This document shows, in pieces, positions 36,158 to 45,141 of a DNA stretch of 64,000 nt (position 1 is its first letter; every line of letters starts with the position of its first letter). The DNA lies in assembly GCF_003789055.1 (NCBI RefSeq), contig NZ_ML119085.1, positions 1 to 64,000 on the forward strand, read 5' to 3'. The DNA is from Histidinibacterium lentulum (GTDB taxonomy: Bacteria; Pseudomonadota; Alphaproteobacteria; Rhodobacterales; Rhodobacteraceae). Position numbers and translations under genes: made by a program. Below the pieces are notes generated by a model. The model worked only from the letters and a program-made list of their open reading frames with translations. It did not search any database and had not been told where the DNA came from.

Positions 36158-38082
36158 CCTTTCTCCTCCAGATACCGCCGCTTCGCCTCCTCCTGCCGGC
36201 CGAAATCCCGCACCATCGCCTCGATGGCCAGCTCGTCCGAGGTGTCCGCGTACCGGAACTCGGAATCCGCGTAGCGGTTGATCTCCTGGATCACCATCTC
36301 CGTGGTGATCGGGCGCCTGAGCTCTTCGATCATCGCCGTCTTCTCCTCGTACCCCTTGAAGAGGAACAGCTCCGGCTCTTCCATCCACTCGTCAGGCAGT
36401 TCGAAATCCATCGCACGCACCTTCACCGCGTCGGTGATGTTCTTGATCGCCCGTCCCGTGAACCTCTCGTCCGCCTCCTGGATCGCCTTCAGATAGGTCC
36501 CGAGCTTCGCGATGGTATCCAGCTCCCCGATCCGGTCCTGCACCCGGTCGAACACCGCCATAAGCCCCGCCTCCTGCGGCCGCGAATGCGCCTCGTAGGA
36601 CCGCGCCACCGCCCGCTCGATCTGCTGCGCGGCATAGAGCTCATGCTCGCCCAGAGGAATCGCATGATTGCGCCCCATCAGGAGGTGCAGGATGTCGATG
36701 TAATCCTCCCGCGTCTGCGGCCCGTCCACGAGGAACCGCGCCCCCGCCCTCTGCCGCAGCGCATCGTCCACGTTCTCGGGGTAATTGGAGAACATCCCGA
36801 AGGTGCAATTGCCCCGCACCACCGTATTCGCCCCCGCGAAACTCTCCATCAGCACGGCGGTGATCTCGAGCTGCCCCGCGCTCGATTGCCGGTCCCCGCG
36901 CTTTCCGGCAAGCTGGTCGATATCGTCGATCGTCCCGAAGCCGATCACGTTCGGGTCGATGATCGAATTGATGAAGGCCTTTGCATTCTGCCCCGACTTG
37001 CCCTGGTAACTGTCGATATTGTCGGTGGACAGGTTCTGATAGCGGAACGTGTAGCCCGCCGTCTCGCAATAGCCGGCGATCAGCCCCGCCATCATCTGGA
37101 TCAGCGTGGTCTTGCCCGTGCCCGGCTTGCCGTCGCCCATGAAGGTGAAGATGAACCCGCCCAGTTCCGCGAAGGGGTTCATCCGCCGCTCGAAATCGTA
37201 GGCCATCAGCATCTTCGACAGCCGCAGCGCCTGGTACTTGGCGATGTGGTTGCCCACGACCTCGTGCGGCTCCTTGAAGGTCATGGTAAGGGTCGTTGAC
37301 TTCGCCGCCCGTGCGGGCGCGAAGCCTTGAACGGTGAAGCCCGAGGCCTCCACCCGCCAGCTTGCCGCCGCGAAGGGCTCGAGCCGCCCCGCGGTCGCCG
37401 CCCGCGCAGCAGCCTTCTCCATCACCAGCTCGGCAAAGGCCTGCAGCACCGCCACCAGCCGCACCTCGCTGTCGGCGCGCGCGGCGATCTCGCCGTCCAG
37501 CTCCCAGATCAGCCCATGCAGCATGAGCTGCGCGTTGTCGGTCAGGAATTCCTCGACTCCGCCAAGCTCCACCGTCTCGGCGCTGCCATGCTCCGCGAGG
37601 TGGAATGCGAGCGAAGAGGCAAAGACCTGGGCAACCACCAGCGCCTCGGCGGTCAAGAGCTCCGAGAAGGCTGCCCGCTTCTCGCCGGGCAGCCGCCCCT
37701 CGAGGTTGGCTCGCTTCAGGGCGGAGAGCCCGGCCCTCTCGGCGTACTCTTCTCCCATGGCCAGCGAAATCGCGAGCGACCGGCGCAGCACGTTGAGCGC
37801 CGTGGCGCAGAGCGGCGAGATGAGCCCGTCCTCGCCCAGCCCCTCGATCCGCTCTCGCACATGCACCCCGTCGGGCCGCGCCGTGCGCCGCGCCGCCAGC
37901 CCCGGCGTCGTCGACCGGAACGCCCGCCGCGTCCCCACCCCCGACGAGCGTTCCGCACCAGCCTCCCGAGCCGCCGCCACCCGCGGCGCATGGTCGAGCC
38001 CCTCGAGCATCGCCAGCGCCGCGCCGTACTGCGCGCGGATCGCCTCTTCCCTCAGCTCCATCGCATCCCCGGTCCGGCTCAT
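36154..38082 (-). CDS. AAA+ ATPase with a long helical N-terminal domain
   Basis: This 642-residue protein has a long, mostly helical N-terminal region (1-290). An AAA+ core follows with Walker A GDGKPGTGKTT (317-327), Walker B VIGFGTIDDID (about 379-389) and an arginine-rich sensor stretch LRQRAGARFLVDGP (about 442-455). The Walker A has an extra Lys-Pro compared with the usual form. The C-terminal tail is acidic and helical. MoxR-like remodelling ATPases have a similar core, but the N-terminal domain is different. It is the centre of the eight-gene run and is coupled to the next gene by GTGA. The client is unknown. Confidence 0.85.
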   Translation of the reverse strand: MSRTGDAMELREEAIRAQYGAALAMLEGLDHAPRVAAAREAGAERSSGVGTRRAFRSTTPGLAARRTARPDGVHVRERIEGLGEDGLISPLCATALNVLRRSLAISLAMGEEYAERAGLSALKRANLEGRLPGEKRAAFSELLTAEALVVAQVFASSLAFHLAEHGSAETVELGGVEEFLTDNAQLMLHGLIWELDGEIAARADSEVRLVAVLQAFAELVMEKAAARAATAGRLEPFAAASWRVEASGFTVQGFAPARAAKSTTLTMTFKEPHEVVGNHIAKYQALRLSKMLMAYDFERRMNPFAELGGFIFTFMGDGKPGTGKTTLIQMMAGLIAGYCETAGYTFRYQNLSTDNIDSYQGKSGQNAKAFINSIIDPNVIGFGTIDDIDQLAGKRGDRQSSAGQLEITAVLMESFAGANTVVRGNCTFGMFSNYPENVDDALRQRAGARFLVDGPQTREDYIDILHLLMGRNHAIPLGEHELYAAQQIERAVARSYEAHSRPQEAGLMAVFDRVQDRIGELDTIAKLGTYLKAIQEADERFTGRAIKNITDAVKVRAMDFELPDEWMEEPELFLFKGYEEKTAMIEELRRPITTEMVIQEINRYADSEFRYADTSDELAIEAMVRDFGRQEEAKRRYLEEKG

Positions 38083-38093
38083 GGCCTATCCCC

Positions 38094-39209
38094 TCACCTG
38101 TAGCTCAGCACGCGCCCGCCGGCGCCCACGACGAACTTGCGTACATCGGCAAAACCCGGGGGGTTCAGCTCCGCGAGCGCCTGATAGGGCCGCTGCGGCA
38201 GGATGATCGCCCGCTCCGTGCGCGTGGCCCCCGTCTCCGCCCCGCGTCCCACGAAGGGATCGAGGGCGAATACCTGACGCTCCACCGTGCCGAACCAGCC
38301 CTTCGGCACCGCTTCGGCCCGGTCCGCGACCAGCTCCTCCTCGGTCCAGACCAGTGCCCAGTCCTCGCCCGGCGGCGCCTTGGCGGCGTCGAGGATGCGG
38401 CCCAGCGGCCCCTCCTGGCGTGTGAAGCTGGAGGAATACATGGGCCCGACATGGAACCGCCGCAGCCGCCTCGGGTGCAGGTCGTCGAAATCCTCGTCGA
38501 AGCCCCGCGCGATGGTCAGCAGCTTCAGCCCCGCCACGGCCTGCGCCATCAGGTGGCTCTGCACCTCGGGCCAGCGCCGCTCGTCCTTGGGCAGGCCGGT
38601 GCGGCCCGTATCCTCCAGCTCCATCAGGTAGATCTGCGGCAGATTCACCTGACTGTCGTAGACAGCCCAATGAACGAGAAACCGCCGCCGCGCCCCGTCT
38701 GTGCCCTGCCAGACCGCCTGCGGATCGTTCCGCGCCCAGAACAGACCGCCGCGCGCCAGCTCCTCGTAATAGAGCCTCTGGCTCAGGGCGAACTGCAACT
38801 TCGTCGGGATCTGAAGATCGCCCAGGATGGTCCGCACCATCTCGTCCTTCAGCGCCTCCACGCCCCGCATCCCGGACAGGTGCTTTCCGGCCTGCGCGGC
38901 ATCGTTGGCCATGGTCAGCAGCTCGTGGAAGACCGGAAAGCCCGACTCCCGCCGGTCGAAGGTCAGGTGCCCCGCATGGGCGGCGCGGCCCGAAAAGAGG
39001 TACTTGTGCCCCAGAGCCCGGAACGTCAGCGACAACCCAACGAGATAGCGCGCCAGCACCTCCACCTCGGGCCGCGACAGTCGCCCTTCCGCCTCCATCT
39101 GCCCGGCGACCCGACCCAGATGGCCCGTGATCGTGCCGAACTTCTCGAGGTAGCGCCGCGTGACGCGGGTATCCTGAAGCGAGAAATGATCGAGCGCGCT
39201 GTCCGTCAT
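38094..39209 (-). CDS. Conserved 371-aa protein of unknown function
   Basis: There is no signal peptide, membrane segment or known catalytic motif. The N-terminal third is helical (TRRYLEKFGTITGHLGRVAG, VLARYLVGLSLTFRALGHKY); the rest is mixed with Trp- and Arg-rich strands. It lies directly upstream of the AAA+ gene (11 bases) and may be its partner or substrate adaptor. The name cannot be given. The start at 39209 is supported only by good codon use and lack of better options. Confidence 0.75.
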   Translation of the reverse strand: MTDSALDHFSLQDTRVTRRYLEKFGTITGHLGRVAGQMEAEGRLSRPEVEVLARYLVGLSLTFRALGHKYLFSGRAAHAGHLTFDRRESGFPVFHELLTMANDAAQAGKHLSGMRGVEALKDEMVRTILGDLQIPTKLQFALSQRLYYEELARGGLFWARNDPQAVWQGTDGARRRFLVHWAVYDSQVNLPQIYLMELEDTGRTGLPKDERRWPEVQSHLMAQAVAGLKLLTIARGFDEDFDDLHPRRLRRFHVGPMYSSSFTRQEGPLGRILDAAKAPPGEDWALVWTEEELVADRAEAVPKGWFGTVERQVFALDPFVGRGAETGATRTERAIILPQRPYQALAELNPPGFADVRKFVVGAGGRVLSYR

Positions 39210-39270
39210 GATCTGCCCGGCGGAACGCAGGGGGCGGGGCGCGATGTCCGCTCGTCCGGCACGCCGCGTC

Positions 39271-40347
39271 TCAGGCCCCGTACCGATTGCTGTCGTGCTT
39301 CTCGACGATCTTCTGGAACCGCCGCACAAAGCGCTCGTCGGCCTTCGCCTTCTGCTCCAGCACCTCGCGGGCGAAGACCATGTGATCCTCGTGCGCCTCC
39401 AGCATGTCCGCCATCCGGGCGTTGGTGGCCGAGCCGATGGCCGCCATGGCCGATTGCGCCTCCTGATCGGTCTTCACCCCGATCTCGTTGATCCGGTGCG
39501 CCACATCCTGCTGCTGGGCGGTCTTCAGCGACTTCGTCAGTGCGTCATACAGAACCACTCGCTGTTTCGTGTCCGTCTGCAGCTTGTTGATCAGCACCAT
39601 CTGCGTCGCGGCCTGGTTCTGCAGGCTGTCGATCCAGGTCTTGCCCTTCTCGATGTAGCGCTCCAGCGTCTGCGACCGGGCAAGCTTCACCTGCTCGTCG
39701 CGCACCAGCGCGTTGTAGCGGGTGTTCAGCTCCGCCAGTTCCGTCTCGAGCTTGGTGCGCTCTCCCGCGTCCTGCTCGACCGCGATCCTGTTCTCCAGCG
39801 TGATGATCTCGGGGTCCATCTTCTGGATCGTCTCGCGCACGGTCTCCAGCTCGGCCACCACCGCCTCACGCTCCTGAAGCGTCGTCTGCAGGTTGCCCTC
39901 CACCTTGTCCTTCTGCTCGGTCAGCACGCCCAGCTGGCCCTCCAGAAGCGCCGTGATCGTGTCGGACTTGGCGATCAGGTCCTGCAGCTTGTCGTCGATC
40001 GAGGCGGTGCGGATCCGCTCTTGCCGCATCTGCTCCGCCTTGCCGCGGGCAAACACACCGACCACGCTCTCCCAGCCGGTCTTCGACCTCATTTCGTCGA
40101 AATCCTTGGAAAAGCCTGCCGTCACGTCGTCGAGCCCCATGATCAGCTCGGCAATGTTGGCGTTCATCAGCTCGGTATGGGCGTGCACGTCCTCGAGCGT
40201 GGCGTTCTCGATGTCCACGGCGATGTCCTCGCCCTGCGCCATCTTCTGCCGCGCCATCTCGATGCGGCTCGTGAGCTCGGCGATCTTCGATTGCGCCTCG
40301 GCCACCTGGCTCTGGCTCTCGCGGATCTGGCTGTCGAAATCGGTCAT
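39271..40347 (-). CDS. Coiled-coil protein heading the unknown operon
   Basis: This 358-residue protein is made almost entirely of charged heptad-like helices, for example TSRIEMARQKMAQG and VELETVRETIQKMDPEIITLENRI-type stretches over residues 5-260. There is no membrane segment. The general layout (long helices, QMVLINKLQTDTKQRVVLYDALTKSL near 255-280) recalls TelA-type or scaffold proteins but I see no firm motif. GAGGGG lies before the ATG at 40347. It is the first gene of the run, 61 bases before the 371-residue gene. The role is unknown. Confidence 0.75.
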   Translation of the reverse strand: MTDFDSQIRESQSQVAEAQSKIAELTSRIEMARQKMAQGEDIAVDIENATLEDVHAHTELMNANIAELIMGLDDVTAGFSKDFDEMRSKTGWESVVGVFARGKAEQMRQERIRTASIDDKLQDLIAKSDTITALLEGQLGVLTEQKDKVEGNLQTTLQEREAVVAELETVRETIQKMDPEIITLENRIAVEQDAGERTKLETELAELNTRYNALVRDEQVKLARSQTLERYIEKGKTWIDSLQNQAATQMVLINKLQTDTKQRVVLYDALTKSLKTAQQQDVAHRINEIGVKTDQEAQSAMAAIGSATNARMADMLEAHEDHMVFAREVLEQKAKADERFVRRFQKIVEKHDSNRYGA

Positions 40348-40440
40348 TGGCCCCTCATGGAGAAATGCGCTGCCGCAAATGCGCCCCTGCGTCACACTAC
40401 CGAGCCACCGTGGTCGGGATCAACGCAAACCCGCTTGCCG

Positions 40441-40471
40441 GACGAAGAAGGCCGCGCCATCGGGCGCGGCC
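40441..40471 (-). terminator. Rho-independent terminator of the phytase-esterase-like gene
   Basis: A 9-bp stem (GGCCGCGCC / GGCGCGGCC, loop 4) lies 26 bases after the stop on the minus strand and is followed there by a TTCTTC stretch. Confidence 0.7.
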
Positions 40472-40496
40472 TCCCGTCTTCCGGACGCGGCCGGGA

Positions 40497-42632
40497 TCAG
40501 TTCAGCTGGAAGGACCAGAACAGCGTCTCGCCCGAATGGTCGTCCACGCCGTCGTTGTCCGTCGACACCCAGACCGTCCCGTCCTCGAAAATGGCGAGCC
40601 CCTCGACCTTGTCCTGGGCATAACCGTTCGTCTGCAACAGATCCGGCAGCACGTCGCGGACCACTTCCTTCGTCACAACCGGATACTCGCCGCCGAGCGG
40701 CGCGGGCTGAAGCTCGGCCACCGGCACGCGGGTGATATGCTTCACCCGGGCCGCCTCGCCGATCTGGTTGTCGCGCTCGATCAGATAGACGTGATCCCCG
40801 TGCAGCGTGATCTCGGAAAGGCCGATCCAGCCGGTCTCGGGCGTCTCGAGCGGATAGACCACAGCACCCCATTCTTCGGTCTCGAGATTGAACGAGATGA
40901 GCTTCGTGGTGTTCTCGGCATCGTCCGCCCAAGGACGCTGCTGGGCGCCCCAGAGCACGCCGTCGATCAGCGCCACGCCCTCGAAACCGGAATTGGTCTG
41001 CACCGCCTCGAGCTCCTCGGGGATGCGGATCTCGCGCACGATCTCGCCGGCGGCGGTGACATGGTAGAAGGCGTTGTACCGCTCGTTCTCGAGGTTGCCC
41101 TCGGTCGCCACCCAGAAGTTACCCTCGCCATCGAGGGCGATGCCCTCCATGTCCATGTTCACGTCGCCGAAATCGATGGCGATCGCGTCCGTGATCCGGG
41201 CCGGGCTCTGTGTCACGTCGATCGTGTAGATCGTCGGGCTGCCCACATAGAAGCTGTCGTTGACCGCGTAGACCGTGCCCGGCTCGCCCGCGACCATGCC
41301 GGAGATCGCCCCCCAGCCGATCAGCTCCTCCGCACCGGCGGAGGTGAGCATCGGATAGGACGGCGCGTCTTCGCCCAGCTCGTAGATCATGACATGGGCG
41401 CCGATGCCGCCATCGCCGCGCAGATCGACCTCGTTGGCAACCGCGAAGAGGCCCCGCTCGGGGATCGCGACCACGCCTTCGGGCGAGATGCCCGAGGGCA
41501 GAAGCTGCACCAGGACCGGGTTCGCCGGGTCGGTCATGTCATAGACGCCGGTGACCGAGCCGCGCTCGGACAGCAGGAAGAGCATGGGCGTGCCGTTGAA
41601 CACCGCGAACTCCATGCCTTCCGGCTCCACCCCCTTGGCGTCGGAGCGGCCGTCCGGGTAGTGGCCGATCTGGATCACTGCATGTTCGAACGAGGGGCCC
41701 GATTCGTGGACCACGGTCCCGTCCTTCCGGAACACGGTGAACCCGCGCGACCCGCCGTCCATGTCACCCTCGTTGGCGGTCACGAAATGGTCGGTGTCGA
41801 TCCACTGGATGCCGTCGGGCTCTCGCACCACGCCTGTCAGGCTGTCGGTGAAGGACAGCGCGTTGTCGTCCAGCGCATCCACGCCCTCGAGATCCACCGC
41901 GCCGGCGGAGAAATGACTGAGCACCTCGCCCGCGGCGTTCAGCACCACGATGTGGTTGTTCTCCTGCAACGTGACGACGATCTCGCCCGCCTCGGAGACG
42001 TCCACGAACTCGGGTTCCGGATCCTCGGGCGCGATCTCCGCAAGTCCCGTCACGTCGGCGCGGATCTGTGCGTCGCATTGCATCATGCCGTCCGCGTCGA
42101 GCGGGATGATCGCGACCCAGCCCGCGGGCATCTGCGGCACCCGGCCGTCGCCTGCGTCCTCGTCGCGCTCGTTCTCGATCGCGACGGTCACGAAGGATCC
42201 GTCCGGTGCCACCGCGGTCGAATCGGGCTGGCCGCCCAGGTCACACTCCCCGGCAAGCTCCCCGGTGGCGACGACGTAATGCGCCAGGCGCCCCGACGGC
42301 TCGACGAAGCTCTCCGAGGTGTTGACGCCCACAAAGACCGTGCCGCCGAGCGCCGAGACCGCGGTCGGCTCTCCGTCGAGCCCGATCTCGCCCATGGGCT
42401 GCGGATCAGTGGGGTCGGTGATGTCGATCATCCCGATCACCCCGGCGGGGCTGTCGCTGTAGATCAGCGTCATGCCATCAGCGGTGGCGGTGATGATCTC
42501 GGCAGAGGATTCCTCCGCCTCGGGCGAGTTCAGCGCGGTCGGAAAGCTCGCGACCCGGTCGAAGCTCTGGGCGAAGGCCGGCATGGCGGCGGCGAAGGCG
42601 ACGATGCTCGCGGCGGTGATGCGGAATGACAT
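40497..42632 (-). CDS. Large secreted beta-propeller protein with esterase-like phytase domain
   Basis: This 711-residue exported protein has signal peptide ITAASIVAFAAAMPAFAQ. The first half reads as a repeat propeller with the DTDHFVTANEGDMDGGSRGF block, like the choice-of-anchor I proteins. The second half (from about residue 410) matches the esterase-like-phytase type, with GAISGMVAGEPGTVYAVNDS and MDMEGIALDGEGNFWVATEGN. Calcium-binding acidic loops are frequent. Substrate is unknown; phosphoester or phytate breakdown in the periplasm is a family guess. It is a single-gene unit with a terminator after it. Confidence 0.85.
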   Translation of the reverse strand: MSFRITAASIVAFAAAMPAFAQSFDRVASFPTALNSPEAEESSAEIITATADGMTLIYSDSPAGVIGMIDITDPTDPQPMGEIGLDGEPTAVSALGGTVFVGVNTSESFVEPSGRLAHYVVATGELAGECDLGGQPDSTAVAPDGSFVTVAIENERDEDAGDGRVPQMPAGWVAIIPLDADGMMQCDAQIRADVTGLAEIAPEDPEPEFVDVSEAGEIVVTLQENNHIVVLNAAGEVLSHFSAGAVDLEGVDALDDNALSFTDSLTGVVREPDGIQWIDTDHFVTANEGDMDGGSRGFTVFRKDGTVVHESGPSFEHAVIQIGHYPDGRSDAKGVEPEGMEFAVFNGTPMLFLLSERGSVTGVYDMTDPANPVLVQLLPSGISPEGVVAIPERGLFAVANEVDLRGDGGIGAHVMIYELGEDAPSYPMLTSAGAEELIGWGAISGMVAGEPGTVYAVNDSFYVGSPTIYTIDVTQSPARITDAIAIDFGDVNMDMEGIALDGEGNFWVATEGNLENERYNAFYHVTAAGEIVREIRIPEELEAVQTNSGFEGVALIDGVLWGAQQRPWADDAENTTKLISFNLETEEWGAVVYPLETPETGWIGLSEITLHGDHVYLIERDNQIGEAARVKHITRVPVAELQPAPLGGEYPVVTKEVVRDVLPDLLQTNGYAQDKVEGLAIFEDGTVWVSTDNDGVDDHSGETLFWSFQLN

Positions 42633-42703
42633 GTGGTCCCCCTTGTCTGGATTGTCTCCGACGGGGTCATCGCCTCTCCTCGTTACAGGTGCATGACAGG
42701 CGG

Positions 42704-42736
42704 GGGCAGGACGGGTGATCCTCCCCCATCCTGCCC
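42704..42736 (-). terminator. Candidate hairpin terminator of creatinase
   Basis: Arms GGGCAGGA (42704-42711) and TCCTGCCC (42729-42736) flank a 17-base loop, just past the creatinase stop. No clear T-run follows, so confidence is low. Confidence 0.35.
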
Positions 42737-42741
42737 GGGCA

Positions 42742-43944
42742 TCAGATGATGTTGTGCTCCGGACCGTAGGCGAAGTCGGTGATGTTCTCCGCCCCGACCG
42801 CGCCGATCACGAGGATGTCGTGCTCGCGGTAGCCTCCTGCGCCGGGCTGGCCCTCGGGGATCGTCAGCATGGGCTCCATCGACACCACCATGCCGGGCTC
42901 CAGCACCGTGTCGATGTCCTCGCGCAGCTCGAGCCCGGCCTCGCGCCCGTAGTAATGGGACAGGATTCCGAAGGAATGCCCGTATCCGAAGCTGCGGTAT
43001 TGCAGCAGGTTCCGTTCCTCGAAGAAGGCGTTGATCGCATGGGTCACGTCCGAGCACCGGGCGCCGGGTCGCAGCAAGGAGAGCCCGAGCTCGTGCGCAC
43101 CCACATTGGCCTCCCAGAGGGCAAGACTCTCGGCGTCCGGCTCTCCCAGGAAGAGCGTCCGCTCGAGCGCGGTATAATACCCAGAGATCATCGGAAAGCA
43201 GTTCAGCGACAGGACATCGCCGTGCCGCAGCGCCCGCGACGTGACCGGGTTGTGTGCCCCGTCCGTATTCGGCCCCGACTGGAACCAGACCCAGGTGTCG
43301 CGGTATTCCGCATCCGGAAAGCGCCGCGCGATCTCCACCTCCATCGCATCGCGCCCGGCCATCGCCACGTCGATCTCCCGCGCGCCCTCCCGGATGGCAT
43401 CGCAGATCGCATAGCCGCCGAGATCCGCGACCGCGGCCCCCTTCCGGATCAGCGCGATCTCTGCGGAGGATTTCACCATCCGCTGCCGCATCGCGGCGGG
43501 CGCCAGGTCCACGAGCCGCGCGGGTGCCAGGGCCTGCTCCAGCTCCGCCATCCGCGCCAGCGTCAGGTGATCGCCCTCATGGCCCAGCACGCGGCCCCTG
43601 CCCGCCACATGGGCCACGGCCTGCCAGAAATTGTCCCGCGCCCAGTCGGTATAGACGAGGTTCTCGCCATGACACCGCCGCCAGGGCTGGCCCGCGTCGA
43701 TGCCTGCGCTGATCGTGACGCTGGTCTGCGGCGTGACCACAAGACCATAGGGCCGCCCGAAGGAGCAGTAGAGAAAGCCCGAATAATAGGCGATACCCTG
43801 CATCGAGGTGAACAGCGCCACCTCGACGCCCACCTGCTCCATCGCGGCGCGCAGACCCGCAAGCCGCACCTCGTATTCCTCGGCGGCAAAGGGCAGCGGA
43901 GCCTTGTCGCCGTTCCTGAACCTGTAGTGCTTGGGTCGGTCCAT
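42742..43944 (-). CDS. creA: Creatinase (creatine amidinohydrolase)
   Basis: This 400-residue M24-fold enzyme hydrolyses creatine to sarcosine and urea. Similarity to remembered Pseudomonas putida creatinase is very high in several blocks: FLYCSFGRPYGLVVT, FQSGPNTDGAHNPVTSR (catalytic His231), SLNCFPMISGYYTALERTLFL and YGHSFGILSHYYGREAGLE. The usual metallopeptidase metal ligands are not expected in creatinase, as the family works without metal. AGGAGG lies before the ATG at 43944. No creatininase, sarcosine oxidase or urease genes are near, so the pathway must continue elsewhere. Confidence 0.95.
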   Translation of the reverse strand: MDRPKHYRFRNGDKAPLPFAAEEYEVRLAGLRAAMEQVGVEVALFTSMQGIAYYSGFLYCSFGRPYGLVVTPQTSVTISAGIDAGQPWRRCHGENLVYTDWARDNFWQAVAHVAGRGRVLGHEGDHLTLARMAELEQALAPARLVDLAPAAMRQRMVKSSAEIALIRKGAAVADLGGYAICDAIREGAREIDVAMAGRDAMEVEIARRFPDAEYRDTWVWFQSGPNTDGAHNPVTSRALRHGDVLSLNCFPMISGYYTALERTLFLGEPDAESLALWEANVGAHELGLSLLRPGARCSDVTHAINAFFEERNLLQYRSFGYGHSFGILSHYYGREAGLELREDIDTVLEPGMVVSMEPMLTIPEGQPGAGGYREHDILVIGAVGAENITDFAYGPEHNII

Positions 43945-44110
43945 CAGAGACCTCCTCTCACAAAAGAAGGTCCCGGCGTACAGGACGGGTAACGGACAGG
44001 CCCGCGCGACGCCATCGCGCGGCGTTCGGACTGAAGCCTTGCGCCGCCTCTGCGTCAAGCGGCTCTCGTGCCCATGGCGCGGGTCAGGTGATTGCGGCAT
44101 CCTTCCCGAG

Positions 44111-45073
44111 ATGCAGACCGGACCGAAGAACCTTCTGACCGACGTGCCCGGCCTTCTCGTCGGCAACGCCGCCTGTCCCCGCCGCCGCTCCGGCGTCACG
44201 GTCGTCACCTCCTCCGACCCTTTTGCCGCCGGGGTTCATGTCATGGGCGGCGCCCCCGGCACACGTGAGACGGACCTCCTCGCCCCGGACAAGACCGTGT
44301 CGGAGGTCCATGCCCTCGTTCTCGCCGGGGGCTCCGCCTTCGGCCTGGCGGCGGCGCAGGGCGTGGCCGAGGCTCTCGCCGCTCGCGGCAAGGGCTTCGA
44401 GGTCGCCGGCCACCGCGTCCCCATCGTGCCCGCAGCGATCCTCTTCGACCTCGCCAATGGCGGCGACACGACAGGCCCCCTGCCCTACCATCGTCTCGGC
44501 GCGGAGGCTCTGGCCGCCGCGGGAACCGAGTTCGCCCTCGGGACCGCAGGCGCGGGCGCCGGCGCCACCACGGCCACGCTCAAGGGCGGCCTCGGCTCGG
44601 CCTCGCTCATGGTGGGAGAGGCCACCGTCGCCGCTCTGGTGGCCGTCAACGCGCTGGGGTCCGCCACTGTGGGCGACGGCCCGCATTTCTGGGCCGCGCC
44701 GTTCGAGATCGGCGCCGAGTTCGGCGGGCTCGGTCAGGCCGCCGATGCCCCTGCGGACTGGCCCAGGACAAAACTCGACGGCGCCACCACCATCGCGGTG
44801 GTCGCTACCGACGCGCGCCTCGACAAGTCCGGCTGTACCCGCCTCGCCATCGCCGCCCATGACGGCATGGCCCGCGCGCTGGTGCCCTCCCATACCGCCA
44901 TGGACGGAGACCTTGTCTTTGCCCTCTCCACCGGCAGCGGCCCCGAAACGGATCCGGTCCGCCTCGCCCACGGCGCGGCACTTTGCCTCGCCCGCGCCAT
45001 TGCCCGCGCGGTCTGGCTCGCAGCATCGGAGCCGGGCGACCTCTTGCCCGCCTGGCGGGCGCGTTTCGGGTAA
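44111..45073 (+). CDS. P1-family (S58) peptidase, DmpA/NylC-like
   Basis: This 320-residue protein is of the self-cleaving Ntn-type P1 peptidase family (DmpA aminopeptidase, NylC amidase). Typical blocks are LTDVPGLLVGNA at the start, LVLAGGSAFGLAAAQGV, VPIVPAAILFDLANGG and DGATTIAVVATDARLDKSGC. In the last, a Thr or Ser would become the N-terminal nucleophile after autocleavage. No signal peptide is seen. The start at 44111 is the first ATG after the divergent creatinase promoter region. Substrate is unknown. Confidence 0.9.
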   Translation: MQTGPKNLLTDVPGLLVGNAACPRRRSGVTVVTSSDPFAAGVHVMGGAPGTRETDLLAPDKTVSEVHALVLAGGSAFGLAAAQGVAEALAARGKGFEVAGHRVPIVPAAILFDLANGGDTTGPLPYHRLGAEALAAAGTEFALGTAGAGAGATTATLKGGLGSASLMVGEATVAALVAVNALGSATVGDGPHFWAAPFEIGAEFGGLGQAADAPADWPRTKLDGATTIAVVATDARLDKSGCTRLAIAAHDGMARALVPSHTAMDGDLVFALSTGSGPETDPVRLAHGAALCLARAIARAVWLAASEPGDLLPAWRARFG

Positions 45074-45141
45074 GGCATGGGGCCACGCCATCGCGGCGAA
45101 AAATGTGTCCCGGTCACGATTGCGGATCCTGCCGCCGGACC

